A DNA stretch of 64,000 bases from Xenorhabdus cabanillasii (GTDB lineage Bacteria > Pseudomonadota > Gammaproteobacteria > Enterobacterales > Enterobacteriaceae): positions 372,001 to 436,000 of the forward strand of contig NZ_QTUB01000001.1 in NCBI RefSeq assembly GCF_003386665.1, read 5' to 3'. Positions 61,130 to 64,000 of this stretch are shown piece by piece (position 1 is the stretch's first letter; the number at the start of each line of letters is the position of its first letter). Position numbers and translations under genes: made by a program. The notes under the pieces are model-generated. The model had not been told where the DNA came from and made no database searches. It saw only the letters and a list, made by a program, of their open reading frames with translations.

Positions 61130-62605
61130 ATGACTTTTAAAAAAGTGGTTGATAGGTTATTTATCTTACTGGATGTCGATAAATGTTATAGTAAGAAAAT
61201 AATTAAAAATTGCTCTGAAACGTTTAAATCCAAAGTATGCTATTTAATTAATGAGGAAGTTGAAAAATGGTCAATTCAGAATGATGATTCTACATTGGAA
61301 AAAATAGTTCTAGCTCTTGGAGAGATAAATCTAGAAAATTTTGAACAACAATTTATTTATCGACTAACAAAAGAGTTAAAAAACAAAACTCATGAGTTCA
61401 CTCTAAACATAAAAAATAATATTGATAATAACTTATCAAGTTCAGGAAAAATTAAATCCACAAGTAAGTTCCCATCAATATCCAAACGTAATTCCATTAC
61501 ATATGCTAATCCATATTCGGAACAATCTGCATTAAAGAATATTGATAATTATTTAAAACATGGTATCTGGAAATCACCAACTTTATGGCAGAAGATAAAA
61601 AATGTTGAATTCAGCTATTGGATAATAGAAAACATTAATCTTCAACCAAAACAATGGCTACATATGTTAGCTAAACACTGCTTACAACCTGTGGGGCTAA
61701 GTCGCTTAATTAAAATCTGCCAGCCAGACGTTCTTAGTATGCTTTGCCAGTTATTTACTGAAACAACAATATCCGAATTTGTTAATTTTCAAGCTAAGGT
61801 AATCACAGATACAAAAGTGACACCAGAAAAATTGAGTTTAGCGGCTGAATATTACCTGCAACATCAGATCAAATATACCCATGCCACACAACAAGCAGTT
61901 GGATTGCAAACTCAAAATAAGCAAACACCCCCTCAATCAGTGGCCACACATCAGCATTATGGTTTGATAAAGGAGACGATAAAACAAAACCCTGCAACTT
62001 TACAAAACAGAAAGCAACACAAGGAATTATTGCAATCGGCTTTAGCAGCATCAACGCAAATATCATCCATACCATCGGGTAATGGGATTCAATCTCCATC
62101 ATCACAATCTGTTTTACCCATCAGCAACGCCGGCTGCATGATTTTATGGCCGTTATTACCAACATTTTTCCGCATCTTTGATTTACTGGAAAAGAACCAA
62201 TTTATCAGCCTTGAAGCGCAAAGAGAGGCCGTCTGTTTACTTGACTGGCTGATTTGGGCGAAAGAGGAAATACCCGCATGGAGGTTAACACTCAATAAAG
62301 TAATTTGCGGCCTTCCTGTCAATGACAGCACGCTATGCAATCCTCCGGCACCAGCAACGCAAATTGCAATTAACCAATGGCTGGAAAAAACCATCGAACA
62401 ACTTCCGGCCTGGAAAAAGATGGGCATAAACGATGTACGGCACTTATTTCTGCAACGTTCCGGGGAAATAAGCGAATTAAACAGTATGACAAATATCCAT
62501 ATTAAACCCGAAGATTATGATGCACTAATAAGCGAATGGCCATGGCCAATAAATATAGCGAGTTTTAGCTGGCTGCAACAACCCATCACCATCACGTGGT
62601 TATAA
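61130..62605 (+). CDS. pvc14: Tape-measure protein Pvc14 (CIS_TMP family)
   Basis: The 491-residue product has both ends of the contractile-injection tape-measure family: an N-terminal helix bundle with LALGEINLENFEQQFIYRL (about 65-83) and a C-terminal block GCMILWPLLPTFFRIFDLL ... QREAVCLLDWLIWAKEE ... LNKVICGLPVN (about 333-397). The middle is Lys/Gln-rich. In Afp the fourteenth protein sets particle length. The first 430 nt are much more AT-rich than the rest and than pvc12. It lies 86 nt after pvc13. Confidence 0.82.
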   Translation: MTFKKVVDRLFILLDVDKCYSKKIIKNCSETFKSKVCYLINEEVEKWSIQNDDSTLEKIVLALGEINLENFEQQFIYRLTKELKNKTHEFTLNIKNNIDNNLSSSGKIKSTSKFPSISKRNSITYANPYSEQSALKNIDNYLKHGIWKSPTLWQKIKNVEFSYWIIENINLQPKQWLHMLAKHCLQPVGLSRLIKICQPDVLSMLCQLFTETTISEFVNFQAKVITDTKVTPEKLSLAAEYYLQHQIKYTHATQQAVGLQTQNKQTPPQSVATHQHYGLIKETIKQNPATLQNRKQHKELLQSALAASTQISSIPSGNGIQSPSSQSVLPISNAGCMILWPLLPTFFRIFDLLEKNQFISLEAQREAVCLLDWLIWAKEEIPAWRLTLNKVICGLPVNDSTLCNPPAPATQIAINQWLEKTIEQLPAWKKMGINDVRHLFLQRSGEISELNSMTNIHIKPEDYDALISEWPWPINIASFSWLQQPITITWL

Positions 62606-62641
62606 CCATCAAACACAGTCAATGAGTCTGAGTAAAATTTT

Positions 62642-64000
62642 ATGAATACAGCGCCTGTTTTCCCTGATTTATTTCAGCAAAACAATGACCCACATTTAGC
62701 GTTTTTATATAGCCAACTGGAACGTATCGATCTCATTCTTCAATATCATTTCCATTGCATATCAGGTCAGCGAGGTGAACTCCTCGATGAGTTCCTGTTA
62801 AGTGAAGAAGATGTGATAAACAGGCTGGATAATCCACTGGGTAAACCCCATTGGCTTAATGATGATTGCCTGACAATACCACAAACCATCACTCCTGTAG
62901 CCTCACGATTAACTGATCTGGTTGAACGTTTTGAACTGACTGATTTTGAAAGGGATGTTTTGCTGTTAGGTTTACTGCCCCATTTCGATAACCGCTATTA
63001 TCACCTGTTTGCGCTGGTTCAGGGGGAACAACAATCCCGGCTGCCCTCTTTTGCGTTGGCTTTGGAACTATTTTGCCACTCAGTGCTGGAAAAACAGGCG
63101 CAGCAGGCCAGTTTTTTACACCAGGCTCCCCTGATTGGCTGCCAGCTATTATCGATAGAGAATCGTCAAAAAACGCTGTCCTGGCTCCAGACCCCTTTTA
63201 TTACTGACAGCAGCGTATATCATTTTTTACTCGGTCATCACGATATTACGCCTGCTCTGGAACATTGTGTTGAGTGGATAACGCCCACAAAAATTGGCAG
63301 TTATCCCGCCGGCTTAAAAACAAGCATTGGGTAACATCCTGTTATCTGAACACGATGATATTCGGCCCGTTATCTTATTGCGAGGCATGGCCGATAGCGC
63401 CAGATCCCATGCTGTTGCCAACATGATGGCATCGGAACAGCGACAAACGCTGCTTGTGGATATCGCCAGACTGGCCGATAACGATGACAACGCCTTGCCC
63501 TGCCATATAAAAGCCATTTTGCGAGAAATTCGTATGCGCGGCGCCTGTTTATTATTGCGAAACTTTTGCTTATTCGCAGAACAGAATAAACAGCTGCTGG
63601 ATTTCCTGTCAGGCTTATTAAGCCAACCTGAATTAAGGGTTATCTGTCTGGTCGAACCGTATTCACCGTTAGTATGGCTGAAAAAGATATCGACATTACT
63701 GATCGAAATGCCCGTTTTCACTTCGGTGGAAAAAGCGAGATTATTGACGGCTCACTTACCGAATCACTGTGCAAATGATATTGATGCAATAACTTTAAGC
63801 CAACGTTACACATTTAATCCCGCAACCCTGCCATTAATTTTACAAGAGGCGCAACTTTACCAACAACAGCGAGATCCTTCAGGGATCTTGCAGCAATGCG
63901 ATATTCGCAAAGCACTCAATTTACGCGCTCAGCAAAATTTCGGCCAATTAGCGCAGCGAATTATCCCTAAACGTTCATTAAAAGACTTGTTAGTCTCTGA
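62642..64000 (+). pseudogene. pvc15: AAA+ ATPase Pvc15, frameshifted and cut by window end
   Basis: Pvc15 is the AAA+ ATPase needed for particle assembly or release in this family (about 700 residues). The first frame runs from ATG 62642 to a stop at 63332-63334 (230 residues, ending AGLKTSIG). From 63321 a second frame (+1) continues open to the window end: QALGNILLSEHDDIRPVILLRG ... IIPKRSLKDLLVS. Removing one A from the run of five at 63316-63320 joins them without a break. Only the N-terminal helical domain lies in the window; Walker motifs would follow. Whether this is decay, sequencing error or slippage is open. Confidence 0.8.
63316..63320 (+). other. A5 run at the pvc15 frameshift
   Basis: The sequence GGCTTAAAAACAAG holds five A. 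Reading continues in the +1 frame after this point, equal to a one-base insertion. The run is a common place for homopolymer errors and for polymerase slippage. Confidence 0.75.

Noticed and set aside
63316..63334. Programmed -1 frameshift in pvc15
   Set aside because: The needed shift is +1 and the run A5C is not the A AAA AAC type heptamer; mutation, sequencing error or transcriptional slippage are simpler.

Overview
The window is a chromosomal segment from a gammaproteobacterium of moderate GC. It is most likely Photorhabdus, with Xenorhabdus as the nearest alternative. Two things support this: the housekeeping genes are close to those of E. coli and in nearly the same order, and the right third holds a Photorhabdus virulence cassette (PVC), an extracellular contractile injection system. 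The assignment is inference from gene content; no search was run.

Region 1 (1-24.4 kb) is a conserved translation, transcription and envelope block: ispB (partial), rplU-rpmA, obgE, dacB, greA, yhbY, rlmE-ftsH-folP-glmM-secG, tRNA-Leu(GAG), tRNA-fMet, rimP-nusA-infB-rbfA-truB-rpsO-pnp-nlpI-yrbN-deaD. Compared with E. coli, yhbE (between rpmA and obgE) and argG (between the two tRNA genes) are absent. A 26-codon yrbN overlaps the start of deaD. Terminators and the pnp leader hairpin are readable.

Region 2 (24.4-36.9 kb) is variable: a YjaA-like gene, the pyruvate-sensing pair btsS/btsR, a 997-residue intimin/invasin-type inverse autotransporter, an AT-rich 0.8-kb gap, an HlyD plus two ABC-2 permease operon with no ATPase gene, then yhbS, yhbQ, a BhsA/YhcN-like periplasmic gene and yhbP.

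Region 3 (37-46.1 kb) resembles the E. coli nrdG-nrdD ... ridA-pyrI region, but treCBR, mgtA and pyrB are missing. NrdD lacks the N-terminal ATP-cone. Its promoter carries two NrdR boxes and two perfect inverted DnaA boxes. A VanX-like dipeptidase, a DUF819 membrane protein and a YdeP-type molybdopterin oxidoreductase follow.

Region 4 (46.1-64 kb) is the PVC operon, pvc1 to pvc15, in the canonical order: tube (1, 5), sheath (2, 3, 4), hub, spike and tip (6-8, 10), baseplate (9, 11, 12), fibre (13), tape measure (14) and AAA+ ATPase (15). Many genes are coupled by ATGA or TGATG overlaps. A near-consensus RfaH ops element lies about 70 nt before pvc1, suggesting antitermination of the long operon. 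pvc15 has a +1 frameshift at a run of five A and is cut by the window end. Pvc16 and any effector genes would lie beyond the window.
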